Made by a program: the position numbers and the translations under genes. Source: Acidimicrobiia bacterium UBA4744 (GTDB lineage Bacteria; Actinomycetota; Acidimicrobiia; Spongiisociales; UBA4744). Taken from it: 12,886 nucleotides of DNA. Numbering within the stretch: the stretch's first letter is position 1; every line of letters begins with the position of its first letter. Positions 1 through 7,588 of this stretch are shown one piece after another. The DNA lies in NCBI GenBank assembly GCA_002403855.1, contig DHIO01000033.1, forward strand, positions 68,721 through 81,606, written 5' to 3'. The notes under the pieces are model-generated. The model made no database searches. It saw nothing but the letters and a program-made list of their open reading frames with translations, and was not told the DNA's origin.

Positions 1-1377
1 GGCATGGGCGCCGACCTCTTCGAGAGCTACGTCGGGTCGCTCGTCGCTCCGATCGTCTACGCGGTGATCGTGTTTCAGGGAAGCTCTTTTCTTTCCGAGA
101 CCGTGATCTTCCCGCTGGCCGTTGCCGCCCTCGGCATGCTCGCTTCGATCGTCAGTTCGTTCCTCGTTCGTGCCACCGGCGACAACCTGGCCGCCGGCCT
201 CCATCGCGGAACGTGGACGGCCTCGGTACTCACCGCTCTGGGTGTGCTCGGGCTTTCCCTCTGGATCTTCGGTGGAGATGAGGGTGTCGACAATCCGATC
301 GGGCTGTTTCTGGCGGTGGTGATCGGCCTGGCGGTCGGCATTCTCGTCGGCCAGATCTCCGAGTGGTTCACATCCGACCACCACAAGAAGGTGAAGGAGA
401 TTGCCCGGCAGGCAGAGACGGGACCGGCCACGGTGATCCTGGCGGGTATTGCCGAAGGCAAGCGGTCGGCTGCCTACAGCGTCATCGTGGTGGCCACAGG
501 GATCTTCGGTGCCTTCACGGCCGGTCACTGGGCTCTCGGCGACGGTGGAGGAGTGTACGGAGTGGCCATCGCCGCGATCGGAGTGCTCGCCACTCTGGGC
601 ATCACCGTTTCGGTCGATGCCTACGGGCCGATCGCCGACAACGCAGGAGGCATTGCCGAGATGGCCCACCTGCCTCCCAACGTGCGGGAAGCTACCGACG
701 CGCTGGACTCGCTCGGCAACACCACCGCCGCGATGGCCAAGGGCTTTGCCATCGGCTCGGCGGCAGTGACCGCCCTCGCCCTCTTCTCGGCTTTCACCCA
801 GGCGGTGCGGCTCGATTCCATCGACATCACCAACGTGGGAACTATCGTCGGGCTGTTCCTCGGTGCCATGTTCCCCTTCCTTTTCGCGTCGATGACGATC
901 AACGCGGTAGGGCGGGCCGCCCACAAGATGATCGAAGAGGTACGGCGGCAATTCCGTGAGATCCCCGGCCTTCGCGAAGGCAAGGAAGGTGTTCGACCCG
1001 AGTATGGGAAGTGCGTCGACATCGCCACCGGTGCCGCCCTCCGGGAGATGGTCCTGCCGGGAGCGCTGGCCATCATCTTCCCGATCGCGATCGGTTTCAT
1101 CGACGTCGAGGCGCTCGGCGGTTTCCTGGCCGGGGCACTGGTCACCGGGTTCCTACTGGCCATCTACATGGCCAACGCCGGGGGAGCTTGGGACAACGCC
1201 AAGAAGTTCATCGAGGCGGGTGCCTTCGGCGGCAAGGGTTCCGATCCCCACAAGGCGGCGGTGATCGGGGACACCGTCGGCGACCCTTTCAAGGACACCT
1301 CGGGGCCGGCGATGAACATCGTGATAAAAGTGATGACCATCGTCAGTTTGATCTTCGCGGCTGCGTTCATCGCCTGA
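1..1377 (+). CDS. hppA: Membrane-bound ion-translocating pyrophosphatase, C-terminal part (5' truncated by window)
   Basis: This integral membrane enzyme couples hydrolysis of pyrophosphate to H+ (or Na+) export across the cytoplasmic membrane. The reading frame is open from base 1. The ATG at base 4 is internal, because GADLFESY is a mid-protein motif of this family; about 200 or more N-terminal residues lie outside the window. Counting from that Met, family motifs are visible at DAYGPIADNAGG (about 205-216), GNTTAA (238-243), NAGGAWDNAKK (390-400) and GDTVGDPFKDTSGPAMN (422-438). These include the Asp/Lys residues that bind Mg-pyrophosphate. Hydrophobic membrane segments alternate with these loops. 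In GNTTAAMA, Ala occupies both positions that are Lys and Thr in K+-independent enzymes, so the K+-dependent subfamily is inferred. The glutamate that separates H+ from Na+ pumps is upstream and cannot be read. The protein ends in a hydrophobic helix, as usual. Confidence 0.97.
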   Translation, partial: GMGADLFESYVGSLVAPIVYAVIVFQGSSFLSETVIFPLAVAALGMLASIVSSFLVRATGDNLAAGLHRGTWTASVLTALGVLGLSLWIFGGDEGVDNPIGLFLAVVIGLAVGILVGQISEWFTSDHHKKVKEIARQAETGPATVILAGIAEGKRSAAYSVIVVATGIFGAFTAGHWALGDGGGVYGVAIAAIGVLATLGITVSVDAYGPIADNAGGIAEMAHLPPNVREATDALDSLGNTTAAMAKGFAIGSAAVTALALFSAFTQAVRLDSIDITNVGTIVGLFLGAMFPFLFASMTINAVGRAAHKMIEEVRRQFREIPGLREGKEGVRPEYGKCVDIATGAALREMVLPGALAIIFPIAIGFIDVEALGGFLAGALVTGFLLAIYMANAGGAWDNAKKFIEAGAFGGKGSDPHKAAVIGDTVGDPFKDTSGPAMNIVIKVMTIVSLIFAAAFIA

Positions 1378-1397
1378 GTCGGGAACGCAGCTAGGGC

Positions 1398-1518
1398 GGG
1401 TTTCGGGTTCCGGGTTTCAGGTTCCGGGATTCAGGTTCCCGGTGTCAGGTTCCGGGATTCAGGTTCCCTGTGTCAGGTTCCGGGATTCAGGTTCCGGGTT
1501 TCGGGTTCCGGGTTTCGG
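1398..1518. repeat. 14-bp tandem repeat array (two 7-bp half-units), about 8.6 copies
   Basis: Eight consecutive 14-base units and a partial ninth run without a phase break. Their consensus is GGGATTCAGGTTCC. Each unit divides into two related heptamers (GGGNTTC and AGGTTCC or GGGTTCC), giving 17 heptamers over 1398-1516. In the middle, GGGATTC units alternate with CGGTGTC or CTGTGTC units, producing a 28-base higher-order period. The right edge runs into a short palindrome, GGTTTCGGAAACC (1511-1523). The array lies between hppA and the histidine-phosphatase gene. A reading frame crosses it from a GTG at 1442, but the period is not a multiple of three and the encoded Gly/Ser/Pro-rich peptide resembles no domain, so it is treated as non-coding. 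Confidence 0.93.
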
Positions 1519-1591
1519 AAACCGGCGGCCGGCACCGGCCATCGAGCCCGACCCACAAGCACCCGGCGGACGAACAAGCAGAAACCCTCTG

Positions 1592-1597
1592 TACCAT
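1592..1597 (+). promoter_or_regulatory. Candidate -10 box for a leaderless phosphatase transcript
   Basis: TACCAT fits the TANNNT pattern of a -10 element and ends 9 bases before the ATG at 1607, so transcription would start at or within a few bases of that codon. No Shine-Dalgarno sequence precedes the ATG, which agrees with leaderless translation. No convincing -35 box is present. This is inference from spacing only. Confidence 0.35.
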
Positions 1598-1606
1598 CCT
1601 CTACTC

Positions 1607-2839
1607 ATGCGTTCGATCACGGTTCTGCGTCACGGTGAGTCGACCGGCAACGCCTCCGGCGTTGTTCAGGGGCGCGGCTCCAGCCCATTGAGCGACGAGG
1701 GCCGTTCGCAGGCCGGCGCGGTCGGAGAGCGGCTACACGGCCGGCGTTTTGATTTCGTGGTGTCCTCGGACATGGAGCGGGCCGTGGAGACCGCCGAGGC
1801 TGTCGGCCTGCCGTTCACGACCGACCCGGCGTGGCGCGAAATGGATGTGGGCGGATGGGACGGACTCACGAACGATGAGATCAGCGAGCAGTTCGCAGAC
1901 GAGTTGGTGGCCCTTCGCAGAGGAGAGGATGTGCCGCTGGGTGGGACGGGCGAGAAAATGTCCGAGCTGGTGGATCGAGTCTCTACCGCGCTGAGGGTGG
2001 TACTGGGTCGGTTGGGAGAGGGTCAGAGTGCGCTGGTGGTGTGTCACGGCGGGGTGATCGAGACGTTGCTCGGATTGGTGCTGGGGATCGCCGCCCCGCA
2101 CCGGCTGGTTGCCCGAGTGACCAATACCGCCCTTTCGACGTTGGCCGAGGACGAAGGCCGGTTGCGGTTGATCCGTTTCAACGACGCGGCACATCTGAGT
2201 GCCGTGCCCGGCCGGGCGGGAAGTCAATTGCGAGCTGGTGGCATGGTGCTTGGCCTCGTTCGACACGGCCGGACCGAGGCGAATGAGTCGGGCCGCTGGC
2301 AGGGGCAGACCGATGAAGGGCTCAACGACCGGGGTCGCCGGCAGGTGGCGGAACTGGCAGCGTGGTATGGGGCCTTTGGCGCCGTGTACACATCTCCGCT
2401 GGGCCGCGCATATCAAACGGCGGAGGGTTTGGCGAATGGGTCCGTGCTCGGAACTCACCCTGGGTTGGTCGAACTGGGCATGGGAGCTTGGGAAGGCCAC
2501 ACCCGGGAGGAAATCGAGGCCGGTTGGCCGGAACTGTGGGATCGCATCTACGAAGGAGAAGAGGACCTGCCGAGGGGAGAAACCGGGGAGACCTGGGCAG
2601 GGATGCAGAAGAGGGTGGCGCAGGCCGTCTCAGAGGTGATAGCCGAACATGAGGAAGGGCACATCGGCATCGTGTCGCACGGGGCGGCCATACGCGGCTA
2701 TGTGAGCAGCATCTTGGGCCTACAGCACTCGACCCGGAGGAAGTTGGGCGTGCCCGCCAACACTTCGGTCAGCCATGTGATGGTCGAGGACGGGCGACGC
2801 CTGCTGGTCGACTACAACGTGGCCCCTCATCTCGAGTAG
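1607..2839 (+). CDS. Tandem histidine-phosphatase protein (two phosphoglycerate-mutase-like domains)
   Basis: This 410-residue protein carries two complete histidine phosphatase domains (PF00300 type). These enzymes remove phosphate from small molecules or proteins through a phosphohistidine intermediate. Domain 1 (about 1-205) has the catalytic RHGES at residues 8-12, a second Arg in SSDMERAVETAE, a Glu in WREMDVGGWDG and the second His in VCHGG (His147). Domain 2 (about 213-410) begins MVLGLVRHGRTEAN, with Arg219-His220-Gly221, Arg in TSPLGRAYQTAE, Glu in VELGMGAWEG and His358 in VSHGAA. Both active sites therefore look intact. The ATG at 1607 is chosen because the domain starts there directly (MRSITVLRHGE) and upstream sequence is a tandem repeat. 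The substrate cannot be told from sequence; cofactor-dependent mutase, alpha-ribazole phosphatase and broad sugar-phosphatase roles are all possible. The gene ends against the convergent topA. Confidence 0.9.
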   Translation: MRSITVLRHGESTGNASGVVQGRGSSPLSDEGRSQAGAVGERLHGRRFDFVVSSDMERAVETAEAVGLPFTTDPAWREMDVGGWDGLTNDEISEQFADELVALRRGEDVPLGGTGEKMSELVDRVSTALRVVLGRLGEGQSALVVCHGGVIETLLGLVLGIAAPHRLVARVTNTALSTLAEDEGRLRLIRFNDAAHLSAVPGRAGSQLRAGGMVLGLVRHGRTEANESGRWQGQTDEGLNDRGRRQVAELAAWYGAFGAVYTSPLGRAYQTAEGLANGSVLGTHPGLVELGMGAWEGHTREEIEAGWPELWDRIYEGEEDLPRGETGETWAGMQKRVAQAVSEVIAEHEEGHIGIVSHGAAIRGYVSSILGLQHSTRRKLGVPANTSVSHVMVEDGRRLLVDYNVAPHLE

Positions 2840-2845
2840 CCGCTG

Positions 2846-2892
2846 TTCCTGCGTGAGAAACCTGCGGATAGCGCGGGAAACTCACGCAAGAA
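2846..2892. terminator. Composite hairpin between convergent genes, putative bidirectional terminator
   Basis: A 47-base, almost fully symmetric inverted repeat fills the gap between two convergent stop codons. The outer stem pairs TGCGTGAG (2850-2857) with CTCACGCA (2881-2888) and continues past one mismatch with TTC/GAA. A symmetric AAA/AAA internal loop follows. The inner stem pairs CCTGCG (2861-2866) with CGCGGG (2872-2877), with one G-U pair, closed by a five-base loop. There is no T-run on either side, so it is not a classical intrinsic terminator, but U-tract-less hairpins are reported as terminators in actinobacteria. It could instead be a dispersed palindromic repeat. Confidence 0.55.
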
Positions 2893-2898
2893 CGGGTG

Positions 2899-5451
2899 TT
2901 ACCGCTTCCGGTCGCGTCGGTCCTGCAGTAGTTCAGCCGCCCGTTCCAGGGTGATGGTGTCCGGATCGTCTCCCTTGCGGAGCGACCCGTTCACCTCGCC
3001 GTCGGTGACGTAGGGTCCGTACCGACCGCTCTTGACCACCACCGGCTTACCCGACACGGGGTCGTTGCCCAGCTCCCGCAGGGGAGGGGCAGGCTGCCGG
3101 CCGCGGCGCCGTTTCGGTTGAGAGAGCAAGTCCAGCGCCTCGTCGAGGGTGAGTGTCAGGAGCTGGTCTTCGCTGTCCAACGACCGCGTCTCGTCTCCCT
3201 TCTTGATGTAGGGCCCATACCGGCCGCTGAGGGCAGTGATCGCGACATCGTCGGCCGGGTCCACACCCACCACGCGCGGCAACGCCAGCAACTGGAGGGC
3301 TATCTCCAGGGTGACTTCCTCCGGTTCCATCGATTTGAAAAGAGACGCCCGCTTCGGCTTTCCGGCCTCTTCTTGCTCCCCCAGCTGGACGTAGGGTCCG
3401 TAGCGGCCGGTCCGGAGGAACACCGTCAGACCGGAGTCTGGGTCATCTCCCAGTTCGCGGTCGTCGCTCGGCGCCGAGAGGAGTTCGAGAGCTTTCTCGA
3501 CCGTGAGCTCATCCGGTGCCAGCTGATCGGGTATGCCGGCAGTGTCCTCACCTCGCTGTAGGTACGGTCCATAACGCCCGGCCCGGGCAACGATATCGAC
3601 GCCCTCCGGGTCGGAGCCGATCGGGATGGAGTTGACTTCCCGCGCGTCGATGTCGGCGAGCTTCTCGGTGACCATGCTGTGCAGACCCGGGGCCCCGTTG
3701 CCGAAGTAGAAACGGCTGAGCCACGGGACGGGCGCCTCCTCTCCGTTGGCGATCAGGTCGAGGTCGCTCTCCATGCGGGCGGTGAACGCGAAATCGACCA
3801 GGTTGGGGAAGTACCTCTCGAGCAGCGTGACCTTGGCGAAGGCGGTGAAAGAGGGAACCAGCGCCGAGGCCTTCTTCCAGACATATCCGCGATCCTGAAT
3901 GGTGGTGATGATGCTCGCATAGGTAGACGGACGACCGACACCGAGCTCCTCGAGGCGGCGGACCAAAGATGCTTCTGTGAAGCGGGTCGGCGGCTTGGTT
4001 GCGTGTCCTTTTGCCTCGACCCGGTCGAGGTCGAGCGGATCATTCTCGGCCAGAGACGGCAGCCGCCGCTCCTGGTCGTCGAGGTCGGCGTCGGGGTCGT
4101 CGCTGCCTTCGACGTAGGCACGCAGGAAGCCTGCAAACTCGATGACTTTGCCGCTGGTGGCGAACTCAGCGTCTTCGCCCGTTGATGAGGTGCCGCCAAT
4201 CCGGATCTGCACGCTCTCGCCGACGGCGTCCGCCATCTGGGAGGCGATCGTTCGTTTCCAGATCAACTCGTACAGGGCCGCCTCATCACCATCGATCTCC
4301 GCGGCGACCTGTTCCGGGGTGGGGAAGATTTCACCGGTCGGGCGGATTGCCTCATGGGCTTCCTGGGCGTTCTTGACCTTGCTCCGATAGGTGCGCGGCT
4401 TGGCGGGCACATACTCCTGGCCGTACATCTCGGCGATCTGTCGACGGGCCGCGGTGACGGCCGTCTCCGAAAGCTCGGTGCTGTCCGTTCGCATGTAGGT
4501 GATGTACCCGTTCTCGTACAGCCTTTGTGCGGCCCGCATCGTCCGCGAGGTTCCAAAACGCAGTTTGCGACCTGCTTCCTGCTGCAGCGTCGAAGTGCGA
4601 AATGGGGGGTACGGCGAGCGTCGATACGGCTTCCGTGTGACTGCCCGGACCGCCATGTCCGAATCGGTGAGGCGTTCGGTCAGCGCTACGGCTGCATCCT
4701 CGTCGAGCAGGAGAGACTCGCCGGTCAGGGTCCCGGCGTCGGAGAAGTTCTTGCCCGTAGCCAGTCGCCGGCCGTCCAGCTTCACCATGGTCGCCAGGAA
4801 GGTATCCCCCTCCTCGGTCTTGAACAGGCCGTCGAGATCCCAGAACGAGGCGGAACGGAAGGCCATCCGCTCTCGCTCGCGTTCGACGATGATGCGGACG
4901 GCAACACTCTGGACCCGTCCGGCGGAGAGCTTCGGTTGGACCTTCTTCCAGAGCACCGGACTCACCTCATACCCGTACAAGCGGTCCAGGATTCGTCGGG
5001 CCTCTTGAGCGTCGACCAACCGGTCGTCGATGTCTCGGGGTTGCTCGAGGGCATGATCGATGGCCGCGGGGGTGATCTCGTGGAACACCATCCGCCGGAC
5101 CGGAACTCGGGGCTGCAGGACCTCGAGTAGATGCCAGGCGATCGACTCTCCCTCCCGGTCTTCGTCGGTTGCCAGGTATACCTCCGACGCTTCCTCGAGG
5201 GCCGCCTTCAGCTTTTTGATCTGGTCCTTCTTCTCCCGAGGCACGATGTAGAGGGGCTTGAAGTCGTTGTCCACATCGACGCCCAACTTTGCCCAGGGCC
5301 GTTCGCGGTACGACGCGGGCACCTCAGCCGCGTTGCGGGGCAAATCGCGAATATGGCCGACCGAGGACTCAACGACGTAGTCGGAGCCGAGGAACCCGGC
5401 GATGGTGCGGGCCTTGGCCGGGGATTCAACAATGATCAGTGGCTTTGACAC
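2899..5451 (-). CDS. topA: DNA topoisomerase I (type IA)
   Basis: This enzyme relaxes negatively supercoiled DNA by cutting one strand through a 5'-phosphotyrosine link. The 850-residue protein starts at a GTG and has the Toprim domain first: Glu9 in IVESPAKA, and the metal-binding Asp96-x-Asp98-x-Glu100 in ATDEDREGE. The catalytic Tyr319 lies in YITYMRTDS, and the LSAGRVQSVAVR motif of the gate domain is present. From about residue 600 the C-terminal part has four GRYGPY-type repeats, beginning near residues 625, 682, 743 and 809. No cysteine zinc fingers are present. This matches the repeat-based tails of actinobacterial TopA, although the final basic tail is very short (DRRDRKR). The gene is convergent with the tandem phosphatase and divergent from the MFS-tmk-holB group, a neighbourhood like that seen around topA in Streptomyces. 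Confidence 0.98.
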   Translation of the reverse strand: MSKPLIIVESPAKARTIAGFLGSDYVVESSVGHIRDLPRNAAEVPASYRERPWAKLGVDVDNDFKPLYIVPREKKDQIKKLKAALEEASEVYLATDEDREGESIAWHLLEVLQPRVPVRRMVFHEITPAAIDHALEQPRDIDDRLVDAQEARRILDRLYGYEVSPVLWKKVQPKLSAGRVQSVAVRIIVERERERMAFRSASFWDLDGLFKTEEGDTFLATMVKLDGRRLATGKNFSDAGTLTGESLLLDEDAAVALTERLTDSDMAVRAVTRKPYRRSPYPPFRTSTLQQEAGRKLRFGTSRTMRAAQRLYENGYITYMRTDSTELSETAVTAARRQIAEMYGQEYVPAKPRTYRSKVKNAQEAHEAIRPTGEIFPTPEQVAAEIDGDEAALYELIWKRTIASQMADAVGESVQIRIGGTSSTGEDAEFATSGKVIEFAGFLRAYVEGSDDPDADLDDQERRLPSLAENDPLDLDRVEAKGHATKPPTRFTEASLVRRLEELGVGRPSTYASIITTIQDRGYVWKKASALVPSFTAFAKVTLLERYFPNLVDFAFTARMESDLDLIANGEEAPVPWLSRFYFGNGAPGLHSMVTEKLADIDAREVNSIPIGSDPEGVDIVARAGRYGPYLQRGEDTAGIPDQLAPDELTVEKALELLSAPSDDRELGDDPDSGLTVFLRTGRYGPYVQLGEQEEAGKPKRASLFKSMEPEEVTLEIALQLLALPRVVGVDPADDVAITALSGRYGPYIKKGDETRSLDSEDQLLTLTLDEALDLLSQPKRRRGRQPAPPLRELGNDPVSGKPVVVKSGRYGPYVTDGEVNGSLRKGDDPDTITLERAAELLQDRRDRKR

Positions 5452-5461
5452 AGAGTCAGGA

Positions 5462-5488
5462 ATACTAAGCGGACCCGGGAGAAGTCAA
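5462..5488 (-). promoter_or_regulatory. Candidate sigma-A-type promoter of topA
   Basis: Reading the minus strand, TTGACT (5488-5483) and TAGTAT (5467-5462) are separated by 15 bases, slightly shorter than the ideal 17. The -10 box ends 10 bases before the GTG start at 5451, so the transcript would have a leader of only a few bases or none. No Shine-Dalgarno sequence is present in front of the GTG. Boxes are seen directly; promoter activity is inferred. Confidence 0.5.
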
Positions 5489-5580
5489 GACATCCGGTCG
5501 TCTGTCATTCGTTTTCGGCGACTGTGGATGGTCGAGATTGGCTAGGCACCGAGCGACGGCTCACTACGAACGAGGAACTG

Positions 5581-5586
5581 TATTCT
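5581..5586 (+). promoter_or_regulatory. Candidate -10 box of the MFS-tmk-holB operon
   Basis: TATTCT ends 8 bases before the ATG at 5595, which would put the transcription start at or next to the start codon. No clear -35 element was found 16-18 bases upstream. The only Shine-Dalgarno-like run (GAGGAA, 5572-5577) is 17 bases from the ATG, too far for normal use. The box supports a leaderless start but is weak evidence by itself. Confidence 0.3.
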
Positions 5587-5594
5587 TGACCGTC

Positions 5595-6986
5595 ATGGTC
5601 GAAGGGGCAGCCGAGAGTACGCAGCCGTTGAGCCTGCTGCGGCGGGGTCCGTTTGCTCGTTTGTGGTGGGCGGGCGTCGTTTCCAGCTTCGGCGACTGGG
5701 TGGCGTTGTTCGCCACCATCGCCCTGGCCGACCAGCTGGGCGGGGTGACCGGAATACTCGTACCGCTGACCGCCCGTATGCTTCCCGGCCTGTTCGGGGC
5801 GGTTTCGGGGGTGCTGGCCGATCGGTTCAACCGAAAACTGACCATGATCACGGCCGACGTGGCGAGAGCTTTTCTGGTGCTCTCACTCGTGTTTGTCGAC
5901 GACTTGGCCATGCTGTTCTTGGTCTCGTTCCTGATGGAGACCCTCACGCTTTTCTGGCAACCGGCGCGAGATGCGAGCGTCCCCAATCTCGTCCCACCGG
6001 GTCGGTTGGTTGCCGCCAACTCGATCACCCTGGTGGCTACCTACGGGAGCTTGCCCGTCTCTTCGGCGTTCTTCTCTTTTCTGGTGACGGTGGGGGAATG
6101 GGTTCCGGATCTCGCGGGGTTCGGGAGCGACTTCGGTCCGGCGTTCACCTTCGACGCCCTCACGTTCCTTCTCTCGGCCTTCTTGGTGGCCCGAATCCCG
6201 ATTCCCAAACCCAAGGTCGCCGACCACCGCCAGGCGAAAGGAGCCATGGATTGGCGAGCTCCGCTTCGGGATCTTTCCGAGGGCATACGGTTTGTGGCCG
6301 GAAACCCGGGGGTCCGCAATGTGATTGTGGGAATGGCCACTGCCCTCTTTGGAGCGGGCATCTTCTTCATTCTCGGTCAACCGTTCTCTCGCAACGTTCT
6401 GGGGGGTGGCAATTCGGGGTTCGGTGTTCTGATCACCGCACTGGGCAGCGGTGTGGGGGGCGGGATGCTGGTGCTTGCCACCCTGGGCAGCAGGATCACC
6501 CGGCGCGATCTCACCTTTGCGATCAGTCTCATTCTCACCGGAGTGGCGATCACGATGGTCACGACCATGAATTCCGTCTTTGCGGCTGCCGGTTGGCTCT
6601 TCCTCGCCGGGATTGGCGCAGGGTCGTCCTACGTGATGGGTTTCACCTATCTCCACGAGGTCGTAGACGACGAAATTCGCGGGAGGACTTTTGCGGCGCT
6701 CTACACACTGGCCCGAACGTCGCTGTTGATCTCGATCGCACTTGGTGGCGTGGCGGCAGCAACGCTGGACGGCGTCTTTCCGGCTCCCTTCGACAACGGG
6801 ATTCGCCTTGCCCTGGCCGTTGGGGGCGCGATTGTCCTGGCGGCCGGTCTCTTCACGCTATGGAATCTGCGAGGGACCCTGTCGGGCCCCGAGTTCAGCG
6901 AAGAGACCTACCGCACGTTGAAAGACGCCAGCGACGCCTTCACGTCGGTCCGGGGGCGTCGCCGGTCGGACAAGGATGACTCGTGA
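5595..6986 (+). CDS. Major facilitator superfamily membrane protein upstream of tmk
   Basis: This 463-residue polytopic membrane protein is of the MFS type. After a short hydrophilic start (to about residue 20) comes FARLWWAGVVSSFGDW, the usual first helix of MFS_3/EntS-like exporters. The loop-2/3 signature GVLADRFNRKL follows, and hydrophobic segments continue to LFTLWNLRG near the C-terminus. It ends in a charged tail (about 40 residues) rather than a catalytic domain. The ATG at 5595 is preferred because the helix starts soon after; a frame open from 5538 adds only 19 unremarkable residues. The stop codon overlaps the GTG of tmk, implying translational coupling. In Streptomyces, from memory, the tmk near topA encodes a membrane protein fused to the kinase, so this may be the unfused equivalent. 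The transported substrate is unknown. It may act as a membrane partner of Tmk or as an ordinary drug/metabolite exporter. Confidence 0.88.
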   Translation: MVEGAAESTQPLSLLRRGPFARLWWAGVVSSFGDWVALFATIALADQLGGVTGILVPLTARMLPGLFGAVSGVLADRFNRKLTMITADVARAFLVLSLVFVDDLAMLFLVSFLMETLTLFWQPARDASVPNLVPPGRLVAANSITLVATYGSLPVSSAFFSFLVTVGEWVPDLAGFGSDFGPAFTFDALTFLLSAFLVARIPIPKPKVADHRQAKGAMDWRAPLRDLSEGIRFVAGNPGVRNVIVGMATALFGAGIFFILGQPFSRNVLGGGNSGFGVLITALGSGVGGGMLVLATLGSRITRRDLTFAISLILTGVAITMVTTMNSVFAAAGWLFLAGIGAGSSYVMGFTYLHEVVDDEIRGRTFAALYTLARTSLLISIALGGVAAATLDGVFPAPFDNGIRLALAVGGAIVLAAGLFTLWNLRGTLSGPEFSEETYRTLKDASDAFTSVRGRRRSDKDDS

Positions 6987-7588
6987 GCCGCGGACGCTAC
7001 ATCGCCCTGGAGGGGATTGAAGGCGCCGGGAAGTCGACGATCCAGGACTATCTGGCCGAGGCCTTGCGCAGCGGCGGACACGAGGTCGTCACGGTTCGCG
7101 AGCCCGGCGGAACCTCGACCGGAGAAGGGGTTCGGCGGCTGTTGTTGGACGGTGACGACATGGGGCCGTGGACGGAGGCGCTGCTTTTTGCGGCGCAGCG
7201 TGCACAGCTCGCCCAGGAGGTGATCGAACCAGCGCTCGATCGAGGCGCCTGGGTGATCGGCGATCGATCGGTGTACTCGTCCCTTGCCTATCAGGGCGGC
7301 GGACGAGAGCTGGGGATCGACAAGGTCAGAGACGTCAATCGAGCCGGGTTGGGCAGCACGTGGCCCGACTTGGTGATCGTGCTCGTCGTTGATCCGCAAG
7401 CCGGTCTGGCGCGCCAGGACGGCGAGGATCGCATCGGTGGCCAGGGGGTCGAGTTTCAGCGAAGGGTGGCCGGGTTCTACGAGGAGCTGGCCCGGGCCGA
7501 GCCCGAACGAGTGGCGATGGTCGATGCCGGAGGAACCCGAAGCGACGTTGCCGAGCGGATCGTGAACTTGGTGCGCAACCGATGGTGA
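6983..7588 (+). CDS. tmk: Thymidylate kinase (dTMP kinase)
   Basis: This cytosolic enzyme phosphorylates dTMP to dTDP with ATP, an essential step towards dTTP. The 201-residue length is standard. The P-loop is GIEGAGKST (residues 11-19). REPGGTSTGE matches the dTMP-binding REPGGT motif, and GDRSVYSSLAYQGGGRELG (Asp94-Arg95) matches the family's DRxxxSSxAYQG motif. A lid-like RQDGEDRIGGQG stretch follows near residue 150. The GTG start is embedded in the stop of the MFS gene (GTGA) and has AAGGA six bases upstream. The 3' end overlaps holB by seven bases. The three genes are therefore probably one operon, linking nucleotide supply with the replisome clamp loader. Confidence 0.96.
   Translation: MSRGRYIALEGIEGAGKSTIQDYLAEALRSGGHEVVTVREPGGTSTGEGVRRLLLDGDDMGPWTEALLFAAQRAQLAQEVIEPALDRGAWVIGDRSVYSSLAYQGGGRELGIDKVRDVNRAGLGSTWPDLVIVLVVDPQAGLARQDGEDRIGGQGVEFQRRVAGFYEELARAEPERVAMVDAGGTRSDVAERIVNLVRNRW

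Noticed and set aside
1398..1518. CRISPR-like array
   Set aside because: Units are only 14 bases, directly adjacent and without unique spacers; no cas genes are present.
1511..1540. Short palindromes GGTTTCGGAAACC and GGCCGGCACCGGCC as an hppA terminator
   Set aside because: Stems are five to six bases with very small loops and no T-run; the first is partly a by-product of the repeat array.
1442..1606. N-terminal extension of the tandem phosphatase from GTG 1442
   Set aside because: It would translate the tandem repeat into a Gly/Ser/Pro-rich peptide, and the phosphatase domain starts exactly at ATG 1607.
5459..5484. SigR-type promoter at a GGAAT before the MFS gene
   Set aside because: GGAAT is present at 5459-5463 but no GTT follows at 18-19 bases.
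5883..6656. Long minus-strand frame inside the MFS gene
   Set aside because: It is antisense to a clear membrane protein, rich in Arg/Glu/His and without motifs, typical of a shadow in GC-rich DNA.
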